This document shows, piece by piece, positions 41,022 to 49,364 of a stretch of 64,000 nucleotides of DNA. The notes below the pieces were generated by a model. It was given only the letters and a program-made list of their open reading frames with translations, made no database searches and was not told the DNA's origin. Position 1 is the stretch's first letter. Each line of letters begins with the position of its first letter. This DNA is from UBA12077 sp963665525 (lineage in GTDB: Bacteria > Bacteroidota > Bacteroidia > Bacteroidales > UBA12077). The stretch is taken from contig OY762280.1 of assembly GCA_963665525.1 (NCBI GenBank), positions 3,968,001 to 4,032,000 of the forward strand, given 5' to 3'. A program made the position numbers and the translations under genes.

Positions 41022-41502
41022 AATTAGCAGGATATGAAAAATGCATTTGAACCATTCGCCAGCTTCCTTGACGTTTTTCAAGTACTCCTGTCCAACGGGT
41101 ATTTTCCCAATTAACTTCTTGATCTTCCCAACGATTCAAATCGTTCAGCATACAATAGTACCATGCAACAGTACCATCTTGTGAAATATTAATATGCATA
41201 TCCCAGGTTTCAAATCCTATATGTTTAAATCTTGGGTCTAACCAAAATTTTTCAGCTTGCTTAAATTGGTTAATACCAATTACAACGTTATTGCTAGGAT
41301 GCACCTCAAGATAGTTTGAATCATTGGCAATGATGCTGTATAGCAATGTGGTATCCTTATCTTTAGCCCAGCGGATCGTATTTTTAATGGTTTCTTCAAC
41401 AAGGATTTTCTCGGTTGCAAAATCAATTTCTTGTGCTGGTTTTTCTTTTTTACATGAAAAAAGAATTAAGCTTAATAATAAAATTATTAGTGTTTGTTTC
41501 AT
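41020..41502 (-). CDS. NTF2-like (SnoaL-like) lipoprotein, first of a tandem pair
   Basis: Lipoprotein of 160 aa (start at 41502 gives MKQTLIILLLSLILFSC; an earlier ATG would spoil the signal). The fold looks like an NTF2/SnoaL-like cone (DUF4440-type) with the pattern WYYCMLNDLNRWEDQEVNWENTRWTGVLEKR. This family often binds small ligands, but no catalytic role can be given. It follows a homologous protein with a 22-bp gap and probably shares its operon. Both are of recent duplication. Confidence 0.8.
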   Translation of the reverse strand: MKQTLIILLLSLILFSCKKEKPAQEIDFATEKILVEETIKNTIRWAKDKDTTLLYSIIANDSNYLEVHPSNNVVIGINQFKQAEKFWLDPRFKHIGFETWDMHINISQDGTVAWYYCMLNDLNRWEDQEVNWENTRWTGVLEKRQGSWRMVQMHFSYPAN

Positions 41503-41524
41503 TTTAATGTAATTTAAGTTTTTG

Positions 41525-42022
41525 TTATTTATTGGTAAATGAAAAATGTTGCTGAACAACTTTCCACTCATTATTTCTTTTTTCTAGAATACCTGTCCAT
41601 CTTACTTTCTCCCAATTAATCTCTTGATCTTCCCATTTGTTGTAATCGTCTATAATACAAAAAAACCAAGCATAACTTCCAGATTGAGAGAGATTGATTT
41701 CTAAATCACAAATTTCATGACTAATCGCTTTAAATCTTTCGTCTAACCAGAACTTTTTATTTTGTTCGATTCCTTCGGGATAATACACGACTCTATTGTA
41801 TGGTGTAATACTTCTAAATATACTATCTGAAGAAATACTGTTAAGAAAAAGGTCAATATTTTTGGTTTTTGCCCAGCCAAAAACATTATTTAATGTTTTC
41901 TCAATGAGTAGTTTTTCTTTTTCTGTACTGTTAGTACTTTTATCAATGTTCACTAAAATGATTATTAGCAGTATTAATGAGAAAAGGAAAACATACCAGG
42001 TTGCTTTTGGAATTTTCTTCAT
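41525..42022 (-). CDS. NTF2-like protein with membrane anchor, second of the tandem pair
   Basis: Homologue of the neighbouring lipoprotein, 165 aa. Shared motifs include RWTGxLEKR, EDQExNWE and KFWLDERFKA. Its N-terminus is a simple membrane helix (about 8-26) without a lipobox cysteine, so the copy is anchored differently. The gene precedes the lipoprotein copy on the minus strand and is divergent from an AraC regulator gene. The gap between them has a palindromic site. Confidence 0.8.
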   Translation of the reverse strand: MKKIPKATWYVFLFSLILLIIILVNIDKSTNSTEKEKLLIEKTLNNVFGWAKTKNIDLFLNSISSDSIFRSITPYNRVVYYPEGIEQNKKFWLDERFKAISHEICDLEINLSQSGSYAWFFCIIDDYNKWEDQEINWEKVRWTGILEKRNNEWKVVQQHFSFTNK

Positions 42023-42133
42023 GGTTAAAATATTTTATTATTGGAATGCAAGGTAAGAGATTAAGAAATAGCTTAAGTCTTAACTTATCGGGATGGATTA
42101 CAAGTTTACATTTATTGAAATTATGAATTAAAA

Positions 42134-42155
42134 TAGTCCGAATATCTCGGGAAAG
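42134..42155. promoter_or_regulatory. Conserved palindromic site (CCGA-N5-TCGG) upstream of the AraC gene
   Basis: GTCCGAATATCTCGGGAAAGAC. The core CCGAATATCTCGG (42136-42148) is a CCGA/TCGG palindrome with a 5-base spacer. It lies 44 bp before the regulator start. A near copy occurs at 43656-43677, ahead of the acetyltransferase pseudogene. Confidence 0.5.
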
Positions 42156-42191
42156 ACTTCTTAATCATAAAAAAATATGTAATTTGTAATT

Positions 42192-43361
42192 ATGAAAGAA
42201 CTTGCATTAATTGGACTTGTACAAACAGTATATTTTTCGCTCATTGTTTTTATGAAGAAAAGAAAAGAACTAAAAGACTATTTCTTGATTCTATTTCTTC
42301 TTTTAGTTGGCTCAGAATTATTTTATCGATATTATTCACAAATTAACACAAGTGCAGAGAATAAATGGATAGCCATTTTTGATATCATATATTGGGCAAT
42401 TCTAGGTCCTGTAATACTACTTTATGTTCAATCTGTTATTAATAAAACGAAAAAGTTAGAGTTAATACATTTATTACATCTAATCCCATTAATTATTAGT
42501 ATCATTCCCTTTATTGATTATATTTTAATTAGTAATCATGAAAGTTTCTTGTATTATTATTTTAGTACGCAAGGATTCATGAAGTTTGCTATAGCTTACG
42601 TTTGGGAGTATACTTCGTTTTTTTATATTGTATATTCAATAGTTGTTTTAATTAAGCACAGAAATAATGTTAAAGAGTTTTATTCTACAACCGAAAATAA
42701 AAAATTACTTTGGCTACTTTATTTAACAGGAGGATTTGGCTTTTATATTTTTATATCCTATTTATCGTGGGTATTGAAAGATTTAGCTATTATTGAAACA
42801 TCATTTAAATTTATTCAGATTATTGTTCCAGTTTTAGTAGTTTATGTTTTTGGTGTTGGACTTTATGGTTACAAACAAGAAGGTGTTTTTACGAATATTG
42901 AATTAAAACAAACTAAAATTATTACTTCTAATAAAACGAAACTAAGAAAACGGAATACTAAATATGCTAAATCGGGTTTAGGCGAAATAGAAAGTGAAGA
43001 GTTAAAAGAGAAGTTGCGTAAAGTAATGAAAAACGAAAAACCATTCCTGGATTGTGACCTAACCATATCGGTTTTAGCTAATAAGATTGAAACAACAACA
43101 CATAAATTATCACAAGTTATTAATGAAACTTATCATAAGAATTTCTTTGATTTTATTAACTCATATCGAATCGAGGAGGTTAAAAATCAGCTTATGGATT
43201 CTGAAAATGATCATTATAAAATTATGGCTGTAGCTTATGATTGTGGGTTTAATTCAAAATCTACCTTTTACTCAATATTTAAAAAACATACAAGATTAAC
43301 ACCTTCAGAATACAAAAGCGAAATGCTTAAGCAATTAAAAGAAAAAGAACTTATTAACTAA
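42192..43361 (+). CDS. Membrane-anchored AraC-family transcriptional regulator
   Basis: Regulator of 389 aa with seven or so N-terminal membrane helices (about 1-235) and a C-terminal AraC-type helix-turn-helix domain (about 275-380, with NKIETTTHKLSQVINETYHKNFFDFINSYRIEE and AVAYDCGFNSKSTFYSIFKKHTRLTPSEYKSE). Such membrane-bound AraC proteins are common in Bacteroidota and sense signals at the membrane. It is divergent from the NTF2-like pair. A repeated palindrome upstream of this gene and neighbours may be its operator. Confidence 0.9.
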   Translation: MKELALIGLVQTVYFSLIVFMKKRKELKDYFLILFLLLVGSELFYRYYSQINTSAENKWIAIFDIIYWAILGPVILLYVQSVINKTKKLELIHLLHLIPLIISIIPFIDYILISNHESFLYYYFSTQGFMKFAIAYVWEYTSFFYIVYSIVVLIKHRNNVKEFYSTTENKKLLWLLYLTGGFGFYIFISYLSWVLKDLAIIETSFKFIQIIVPVLVVYVFGVGLYGYKQEGVFTNIELKQTKIITSNKTKLRKRNTKYAKSGLGEIESEELKEKLRKVMKNEKPFLDCDLTISVLANKIETTTHKLSQVINETYHKNFFDFINSYRIEEVKNQLMDSENDHYKIMAVAYDCGFNSKSTFYSIFKKHTRLTPSEYKSEMLKQLKEKELIN

Positions 43362-43365
43362 TTAA

Positions 43366-43557
43366 TTACTTAATTGCATAACATCTCGATGGTCTTTGTG
43401 TTATTGGTGCTAAAGTTGTTTTCTTATTGCTTAACTTTTTAGTCTTATCTTCTATATTTTTTGTGTTTGAAACATTATTTGTAATGCAGATCACAATTAG
43501 CATAACAATTGAAATAATAAAGATAAAAATGGCAGCTAAAGGAGTTTTTATTTTCAT
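43366..43557 (-). CDS. Small single-helix membrane protein, hypothetical
   Basis: Protein of 63 aa with one strong membrane helix (about 5-26, PLAAIFIFIISIVMLIVICI) and a basic, Lys/Thr-rich tail. I do not recognise it. Its 3' end nearly touches the AraC stop codon (4-bp gap). A perfect -7 promoter element TAAATTTG lies upstream at 43592-43585, which supports expression. Confidence 0.42.
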   Translation of the reverse strand: MKIKTPLAAIFIFIISIVMLIVICITNNVSNTKNIEDKTKKLSNKKTTLAPITQRPSRCYAIK

Positions 43558-43584
43558 TACAATATAGTTTTATTAATATGAAAT

Positions 43585-43592
43585 CAAATTTA
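43585..43592 (-). promoter_or_regulatory. Predicted -7 element for the small membrane protein gene
   Basis: CAAATTTA on the plus strand reads TAAATTTG on the minus strand and matches TAnnTTTG exactly, 28 bp before the ATG at 43557. No -33 element was seen. Confidence 0.4.
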
Positions 43593-43655
43593 TTGATTCA
43601 ATCTATAAGTTAAGTACTGTTCTATCGGTTTGGATATTTTACTTATGAATCATGT

Positions 43656-43677
43656 GTCCGAATAGATCGGCAAAGAC
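43656..43677. promoter_or_regulatory. Second copy of the CCGA-N5-TCGG palindromic site
   Basis: GTCCGAATAGATCGGCAAAGAC. Core CCGAATAGATCGG (43658-43670), 46 bp before the acetyltransferase start at 43717. It agrees with the first site at most positions, including the outer GTCCGA and AAAGAC. Confidence 0.5.
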
Positions 43678-43716
43678 CATATTCTTTATGTATCCTATAT
43701 TTTTACATAAAAAATT

Positions 43717-44175
43717 ATGTTTATGCTAACACAAAATTTCAGGATTAGGAAATGTAAGATAAAAGATTTTGAATCAATTTTTAGATTGCTTAAACAACTA
43801 TGACCTGATAAAAATCTTAACATACATGATTTAAAGAAGGTTTTTAGAAAAGGTTTAGAGTCAAGTTTTCAAGAGTACTTATGTGTCGAGCGTGAAAATA
43901 ATTTAATAGGATTTGCTTCTTTATCCATAAAAAATAATTTGTGGCAGGCAGGAAATCTTGGGCATATTGATGAATTAGTTGTTGATTCATTTTACCGGGG
44001 AAGCGGAATAGGCAAGAAGCTTCTTACAAGCTTAATTAATAAAGCACAAAAATTAAAGTGTAAACGAATAGAATTAGATACTGCATTTCATAGAAAAAAG
44101 GCACATCAATTTTATGAAAATATGAATTTTGAAAATAGAGCATTTTTATTTTCTAGAATTATAGAAATAGAATAA
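43717..44175 (+). pseudogene. GNAT acetyltransferase interrupted by an in-frame TGA
   Basis: One reading frame from ATG 43717 to the stop at 44173 encodes a GNAT N-acetyltransferase apart from a single TGA at 43801-43803. The context reads IFRLLKQL-stop-PDKNLNIHDLKKVF, where many homologues have LLKQLWPDK, so a TGG to TGA change of one base would explain it. The rest of the domain is intact: FASLSIKN..., HIDELVVDSFYRGSGIGKKLL (acetyl-CoA loop RGSGIG) and KAHQFYENMNFENR. A re-start further down would give a protein lacking the first part of the fold, which is unlikely to work. It could be a recent pseudogene, a sequencing error or, less likely, readthrough. Confidence 0.82.
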
Positions 44176-44210
44176 TAATTTAATTATTACATTCTTTATT
44201 AATAAAATGT

Positions 44211-44223
44211 CCTATCCGATAGG
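44211..44223. promoter_or_regulatory. Related palindrome CCTATCCGATAGG upstream of the M61-like gene
   Basis: Perfect 13-base palindrome (CCTAT-CCG-ATAGG) located 54 bp before the start of the next gene. It shares the word CCGATA/TATCGG with sequences near the two CCGA-N5-TCGG sites, but its spacing differs, so it may be a different operator. Confidence 0.35.
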
Positions 44224-44251
44224 TTACTACTGTTATGGATTTTAGAAACAA

Positions 44252-44259
44252 TATTTTTG
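44252..44259 (+). promoter_or_regulatory. Predicted -7 element for the M61/PD40 operon
   Basis: TATTTTTG matches TAnnTTTG exactly, 18 bp before the ATG at 44278. No -33 element was identified. Confidence 0.42.
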
Positions 44260-44277
44260 TCTCTAAAAATTTAGATT

Positions 44278-46956
44278 ATGAATTCTTTAATAAAATCCTT
44301 TTTTCTATTAATTACCTTAGCTTTTATATCTTCTATCTATAATTTTACATTTTCACAAGAATATGAGTATAGCGTTAATCTAAATAAATTATATAATGGT
44401 AAATTAAAAGTTGAACTAATTGCGCCTAAGATAGAGAGAAATGAAGTATTATTTTGTTTCCCCAAGATGATTCCTGGTGATTATTCAGAATGTAATTTTG
44501 GTTATTACATTGATGAGTTTAAAGTTATAGCTTCAGATGGATCAGAATTAAAATTTGATAGAATTGATATAAATACCTTTAAGATATATGATTCAAACAA
44601 AATTTGGAAAATTATTTATTTAGTTAATGATACTTGGAATTCAAACAGTAAAAAGAATAATGTTTTTCAACCTAGCGGAACCAATTTTAAAACTGGAGAA
44701 ATCTTTGTTATTAACAATCATGCATTATTTGGGTATTTTAAGCATTTGAAGTTTTTATCTTATAAATTAGTATTTCATAAACCTTTAGGTTTTTTTGGTT
44801 CAACTAATCTAACTACTATATCTAAAAATGAAGAACTGCAATCTTTTAAGGCTGATAACTATCATCAATTAATTGATAATCCAATTTTATTTTCAGAACC
44901 TGATACTAATAGCTTTTATGTAGGGACCACAAAGATTTCTATAGCAGTATATAGTGAAAATGAAAAGAAATATGCTAATGAACTATCTAATACTCTTAAA
45001 CCATATTTATTAGCAGCTAATAGGTTTTTTAAGAATGATCTTCCAATTAAAAATTACACCTATTTATTTTATTTTAAAAACATTGATGATATAAATAAAA
45101 AGTTATTTAATGCTAATAGCTTCTTAAAATTATTAAAGGTAGCATTAGATGCTAAAGATTTAAGATTTGGCGCTTTAGAACATAGTTATTCGTCGTTGTT
45201 TTACTATCCATGTGATGAATCCATGCCTTTTTTAAAAGAAGAGTTACCTAATATTATATTACATGAATTATTACATATTATAACGCCATTAACTTTTCAT
45301 ACAGAACTATTAGATGATTTTAATTTTACAGAACCACAAATGTCTGAACATTTATGGCTTTTTGAAGGTGTAACTGAATATTTATCTGGACTTGTACAGT
45401 TACAAGCTGGATTAATTAATACGAATCAATATTTAAATAAAATCTTAAAAAATAAAATAATAGAATCTAAACGATTTCCTTCTGATATTAGTTTTACAGA
45501 ACTAAGTAAAAATGTATTAAACAAACCTTATAGTAATTATTATTATCAGGTTTATGAAAAAGGAGCCTTGTTAGCATTTTTACTAGATCTAGAAATTATC
45601 AAACTGACAGATGGTCAAAAATCACTTTGTGATGTAATGTTTTCTTTAATGAACAAATATATTAATGAGCCTATAAAAGAAGCTGATTTGGTTAAGTTAT
45701 TTATAGAAGAAGTACATCCATATTTAGAACTTTTCTTTAATAAATATATTATTGGAACAGAACCTTTAGATTTAGAGCAGGCATTTAATGAAATAGGGAT
45801 TGAATATAAGAAAGAATCAAAAGAGATGATTCCTGAAAGTCCAATTTCCGATAATGATATAAAAAGAACAGAATTTTTAGTTAATGGATATTTTAGAATA
45901 AAAAAAGTTGGAACTGAAGAGTGGGTTGGATTACAGAAAAATGATAAGGTTAACAAATACTATTATCAAAAAGCACTAAAAGATAGTGATGGAAACTTTC
46001 TAAAAGAAGGACAAGTTACTACATTACCAATAGTTAGAGATAATAAACAAATAGAATTAACATTCCCAATAAAATACAAAAAGGGAGTTGTACATAATAA
46101 ATTTCAGATTATTAAGGATAAAAGTAAGTCTCAAGAAAGATATTATAATAAATGGATTGGATTACCAAGGGAAAAAAAACAATTAAATGATAATCCTAAA
46201 AAGTTTGCAGAAGGAATTGTTTGTTTGCCAAATCGATGGGAATTAAGCATTTCATTTATGCCAGATACAAGCGAGGTTTTTTATACCATTAAATATCCTG
46301 AAAAAGATATGCAAATATTTTCAAGAAAGTATGAAAATAACCAATGGTCTGAAGAGTATGAGCTCGATTTATTGGTCGATCCGATGAATTCTTATGCTAT
46401 GGAACCATTTCCTTCTCCTGATGGTACACAATTATATTATACAGTTTGTGATTCTTTAGGATGTGATATCTGGTATGTTTCAAAAAATAAAGATGCTTGG
46501 GAAAATCCACAAAGATTAGATTCAGATATAAATAAGGATGTTGTATTTTATTCAACATTTACTTCAAATGGAGATATGTTTTATACTAATGTAAGTGAAA
46601 GAAAAATCTATTTTGCAAAAATTGAAGAAGGAAAATATTTAAAATCTGAGGTAGCTGGATTTGGAGGAGCTCACGCATTTCCTTCTCCTGATGGAAGTTT
46701 TGTTTTGGTAAATTCAAAAGGAGAATATGGCAAAAGCGATATCTTTATTTATTTCAAAAACAAGGATGGCTCATGGTCTAAACCAATAAATCTTGGTTCT
46801 ATGGTTAATTCAGAATGTTCAGAGTCGTGTCCTTCATTATCTCCAGATGGTAAATATTTGTTCTTTAATCGACACTGTTATAATGAAGAAGATGCTTATG
46901 ATATTTTTAAGGTTAATGCAAAATTTATTAATGAATTAAAACCCGAAATAGAATGA
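44278..46956 (+). CDS. M61-like metallopeptidase fused to PD40 beta-propeller repeats
   Basis: Exported protein of 892 aa. After a signal peptide (about 1-27) comes an M61 (glycyl aminopeptidase)-like half: the zinc motif HELLH at 329-333 and a third-ligand segment LFEGVTEYLSG (E363), followed by a weak PDZ-like region (about 515-590). The C-terminal third (about 630-890) has WD40-like/PD40 propeller repeats (AMEPFPSPDGTQLYYTVCD, GAHAFPSPDGSFVLVNSKGE, SCPSLSPDGKYLFFNRHC). Such a fusion is not usual for M61. The propeller might position peptides or bind cell-wall material. It overlaps the next gene by 4 bp, and that gene is also a PD40 protein. Confidence 0.82.
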   Translation: MNSLIKSFFLLITLAFISSIYNFTFSQEYEYSVNLNKLYNGKLKVELIAPKIERNEVLFCFPKMIPGDYSECNFGYYIDEFKVIASDGSELKFDRIDINTFKIYDSNKIWKIIYLVNDTWNSNSKKNNVFQPSGTNFKTGEIFVINNHALFGYFKHLKFLSYKLVFHKPLGFFGSTNLTTISKNEELQSFKADNYHQLIDNPILFSEPDTNSFYVGTTKISIAVYSENEKKYANELSNTLKPYLLAANRFFKNDLPIKNYTYLFYFKNIDDINKKLFNANSFLKLLKVALDAKDLRFGALEHSYSSLFYYPCDESMPFLKEELPNIILHELLHIITPLTFHTELLDDFNFTEPQMSEHLWLFEGVTEYLSGLVQLQAGLINTNQYLNKILKNKIIESKRFPSDISFTELSKNVLNKPYSNYYYQVYEKGALLAFLLDLEIIKLTDGQKSLCDVMFSLMNKYINEPIKEADLVKLFIEEVHPYLELFFNKYIIGTEPLDLEQAFNEIGIEYKKESKEMIPESPISDNDIKRTEFLVNGYFRIKKVGTEEWVGLQKNDKVNKYYYQKALKDSDGNFLKEGQVTTLPIVRDNKQIELTFPIKYKKGVVHNKFQIIKDKSKSQERYYNKWIGLPREKKQLNDNPKKFAEGIVCLPNRWELSISFMPDTSEVFYTIKYPEKDMQIFSRKYENNQWSEEYELDLLVDPMNSYAMEPFPSPDGTQLYYTVCDSLGCDIWYVSKNKDAWENPQRLDSDINKDVVFYSTFTSNGDMFYTNVSERKIYFAKIEEGKYLKSEVAGFGGAHAFPSPDGSFVLVNSKGEYGKSDIFIYFKNKDGSWSKPINLGSMVNSECSESCPSLSPDGKYLFFNRHCYNEEDAYDIFKVNAKFINELKPEIE

Positions 46957-47870
46957 GTAAACTCTTGTTTATAATAATTGGGATAAATATATTTTGTTAT
47001 AAATTAAGTGCACAAGAAGATTCATTATTTAACAGTGCTTATAATGATAGTACTAAATATATTGATCCACTGACACCCGATTCTATTCCTCGTGTATATT
47101 TATCGGAGCTTTTTGATTATTCACAGAAGCATATACATAGTTCTCCTGTATTTAATAAAGAAATGACTGAAATGTACTTTTCATTATATGAGGATAATGA
47201 ATTGCCACAAAAAATATTTTATACAAAAAAGATTGATAGTAAATGGATAACACCGACTTTAATTAATTTTAGTGGAGAATATCAAGATGGTGGACCAGTC
47301 CTTTCTACAGATGATAACACAATATATTTTTATTCTCGTCGACCAATTAAAGGTGTAAAAGAAAGAAAGGTTTCAGCTATTTGGTTTGCGAAACAGGAAC
47401 GTGATACTTGGGGTACACCGAGTCTATTATTAAGATCGGATACTTCGAATACATATTTGCCATGTTATGTAAAAGATAGTGTTATCTATTATACAGTTTC
47501 AGATAATACGAAGAGATATTCTATTTATAAAGGAGTAATCAGGGGAAATAAAATTATCAATGAAGTAAAATTAGGTGAGAATATCAATTCAGATACAGAT
47601 GTAAATTCTCATTTATTTCTAAATAATACAGAGGAGTATATGTTTTTTTGGAGATATAATAGAGATGATGTAAAAGAAAGAGGAATTTATATTTCATTTA
47701 AGGATAGCAAATCAGAGTGGGGTACTCCACTTCCGTTATATCAATTACTTGGATTAGAAAATACCAGGTTTCCATATCTTACACCAGATGGGAAGTACTT
47801 TATATTTACTAGTGTTATTAAAGGTGTGGAAAGATTATATTGGGTTGATGCTAGTTTTGTTACTGATTGA
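46953..47870 (+). CDS. Exported PD40 beta-propeller protein
   Basis: Protein of 305 aa with a signal peptide (1-20, ending KLSAQ). It consists of PD40/WD40-like propeller repeats (SPVFNKEMTEMYFSLYEDN, GGPVLSTDDNTIYFYSRRP, FPYLTPDGKYFIFTS). Its start overlaps the end of the M61-like gene by 4 bp (ATGA), so the two are translationally coupled and probably work together. It may form a binding partner for the propeller region of the peptidase. No catalytic motif is seen. Confidence 0.84.
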   Translation: MSKLLFIIIGINIFCYKLSAQEDSLFNSAYNDSTKYIDPLTPDSIPRVYLSELFDYSQKHIHSSPVFNKEMTEMYFSLYEDNELPQKIFYTKKIDSKWITPTLINFSGEYQDGGPVLSTDDNTIYFYSRRPIKGVKERKVSAIWFAKQERDTWGTPSLLLRSDTSNTYLPCYVKDSVIYYTVSDNTKRYSIYKGVIRGNKIINEVKLGENINSDTDVNSHLFLNNTEEYMFFWRYNRDDVKERGIYISFKDSKSEWGTPLPLYQLLGLENTRFPYLTPDGKYFIFTSVIKGVERLYWVDASFVTD

Positions 47871-48005
47871 AATTAAATAATTTATGGTCTGCGGTAGTTT
47901 TTCATGTGTCGCTTAATTTATTTAAGGATTTCTTGAGCCTTCAGTCAATATCTAATAGAGTATAATTTTTTATTCTTGGAGTAATAATATATTCCAATTG
48001 ATTTA

Positions 48006-48023
48006 TCCTATCCGGTCCATTCG
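48006..48023. promoter_or_regulatory. Motif TCCTATCCGGTCC upstream of the FISUMP gene
   Basis: TCCTATCCGGTCCATTCG shares TCCTATCCG with the palindrome at 44211 but is not a full palindrome. It lies 60 bp before the start at 48083. Weak support; listed because the shared word recurs in this region. Confidence 0.25.
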
Positions 48024-48082
48024 CACTATAAATAAAATCTTATCCCTTACTTTTAGATTTAAATAACTAATACTCAAACATT

Positions 48083-49090
48083 ATGAAAACCTTTAATTAT
48101 ATCGTTTTATCATTTGCTATAATCTTTCTGTTATTTGTAATATCATGCGAAAAAGAAGAACCTAAATCAGTTGAGGTTAATAGTATTTCTATTAAAGAAT
48201 CGCCCAAAGTTGTAGAGTATTATAATGGTGAGAAGCTTGACTTGTCTGGGTTAGTTGTATCTCTATCTTTTGTTGATGGTACAGTTGAGGATATACACTT
48301 TGTCGATTTTATAAATAAAGAAATAACATGTTTGCCAGAAAATGGGGCTGCACTTACTGAGGAATCGACTATGGTTACAATTACGCACACTCTTTCCGGG
48401 CAAACAACAAATCAGGTTATTACGATAATTGCATTAAGCGATATAGAACATAATATCTATAATACTATTCAAATTGGAAATCAAGTTTGGATGGCAGAAA
48501 ATCTAAAAACTACCAAGTATAATGATGGAGAGGAAATAGCATTATTAACTTCTGAATCACAATGGGATGATATTACTCCACATTATTGTTGGTATGAGAA
48601 TGATGAGGTTAGCTATAAAGAAATGTATGGTGCATTATATAATTTTCATACGATAGAAACTGGCAGACTTTGCCCTGTTGGATGGCATATTCCATCCGAA
48701 CTTGAATGGCAAGAATTATTAGATTATGTAGCAGACAATGGATATTTAGGGATTGAAGGAAAAGCCTTAAAAGCAACATTTGGTTGGGAAAGCTACGAAG
48801 GGGCAGGAAATGGGACAAATGATTTTGGTTTTAAAGGTTTACCTGGAGGAGGGTATTATCTTGGTGGATGGTATTATGAATATGATAGTTTTAGTTCTTT
48901 AGGGACAGTTGGCATATGGTGGACTTCTACTGAATTTTATCTTGCTAACATTAACCATGGTAAAACTTTTAGATTATCCAATATGTTAAATGAAGCAGGT
49001 ATACGTTTTGATTTAAAATCTAGTGGTCATTCTGTTCGTTGTGTAAAAGATTATAATAATATTAACTCAAAGTATAGTCTAAACAGATGA
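48083..49090 (+). CDS. FISUMP-domain lipoprotein with Ig-like domain
   Basis: Lipoprotein of 335 aa (LFVISC). An Ig-like domain (about 30-120) precedes a domain of the Fibrobacter succinogenes major paralogous type (about 130-325), recognisable by NTIQIGNQVWMAENLKTTKY, GRLCPVGWHIPSELEWQELL and HSVRCVKD. Such proteins are secreted or surface-exposed, with unknown ligands. It is monocistronic, followed by a 274-bp gap with no further gene, and close to the TonB cluster. Confidence 0.9.
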   Translation: MKTFNYIVLSFAIIFLLFVISCEKEEPKSVEVNSISIKESPKVVEYYNGEKLDLSGLVVSLSFVDGTVEDIHFVDFINKEITCLPENGAALTEESTMVTITHTLSGQTTNQVITIIALSDIEHNIYNTIQIGNQVWMAENLKTTKYNDGEEIALLTSESQWDDITPHYCWYENDEVSYKEMYGALYNFHTIETGRLCPVGWHIPSELEWQELLDYVADNGYLGIEGKALKATFGWESYEGAGNGTNDFGFKGLPGGGYYLGGWYYEYDSFSSLGTVGIWWTSTEFYLANINHGKTFRLSNMLNEAGIRFDLKSSGHSVRCVKDYNNINSKYSLNR

Positions 49091-49364
49091 GTAAAAATTG
49101 CATTCAAGATTATTTTTAAGAAAAGATCGACGGGGGAACTTCTTATCAAGAGATGCATAACAAATAAAAAGATACACAACATAACAATATTGGGTGTTTA
49201 ATTTTATTTTAATGGAGTTTGTAGGAACTTATAAGTAAGGTGTTAGCTTTATTTTTTTTAACCAGGTTGCTTCATTAGATTTGAGATTAGACCCTGTTAG
49301 CTAATGTAAAATTAGTATTACTAATGAACAGTTAAATAATGAACACCTATAGTTTTTAGAAAAA

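Noticed and set aside
41324..41512. Plus-strand small frame opposite the NTF2-like lipoprotein
   Set aside because: Opposite a clear coding gene, with no supporting motif.
43801..43803. TGA read as selenocysteine or tryptophan
   Set aside because: No SECIS-like element was seen, and the TGA sits where homologues have tryptophan. Other TGA codons in this window end genes normally, so a nonsense mutation is simpler.
49091..49364. Possible gene remnant in the gap before the TonB operon
   Set aside because: No open frame with recognisable motifs. Short inverted sequences around 49298-49330 are too weak to call.
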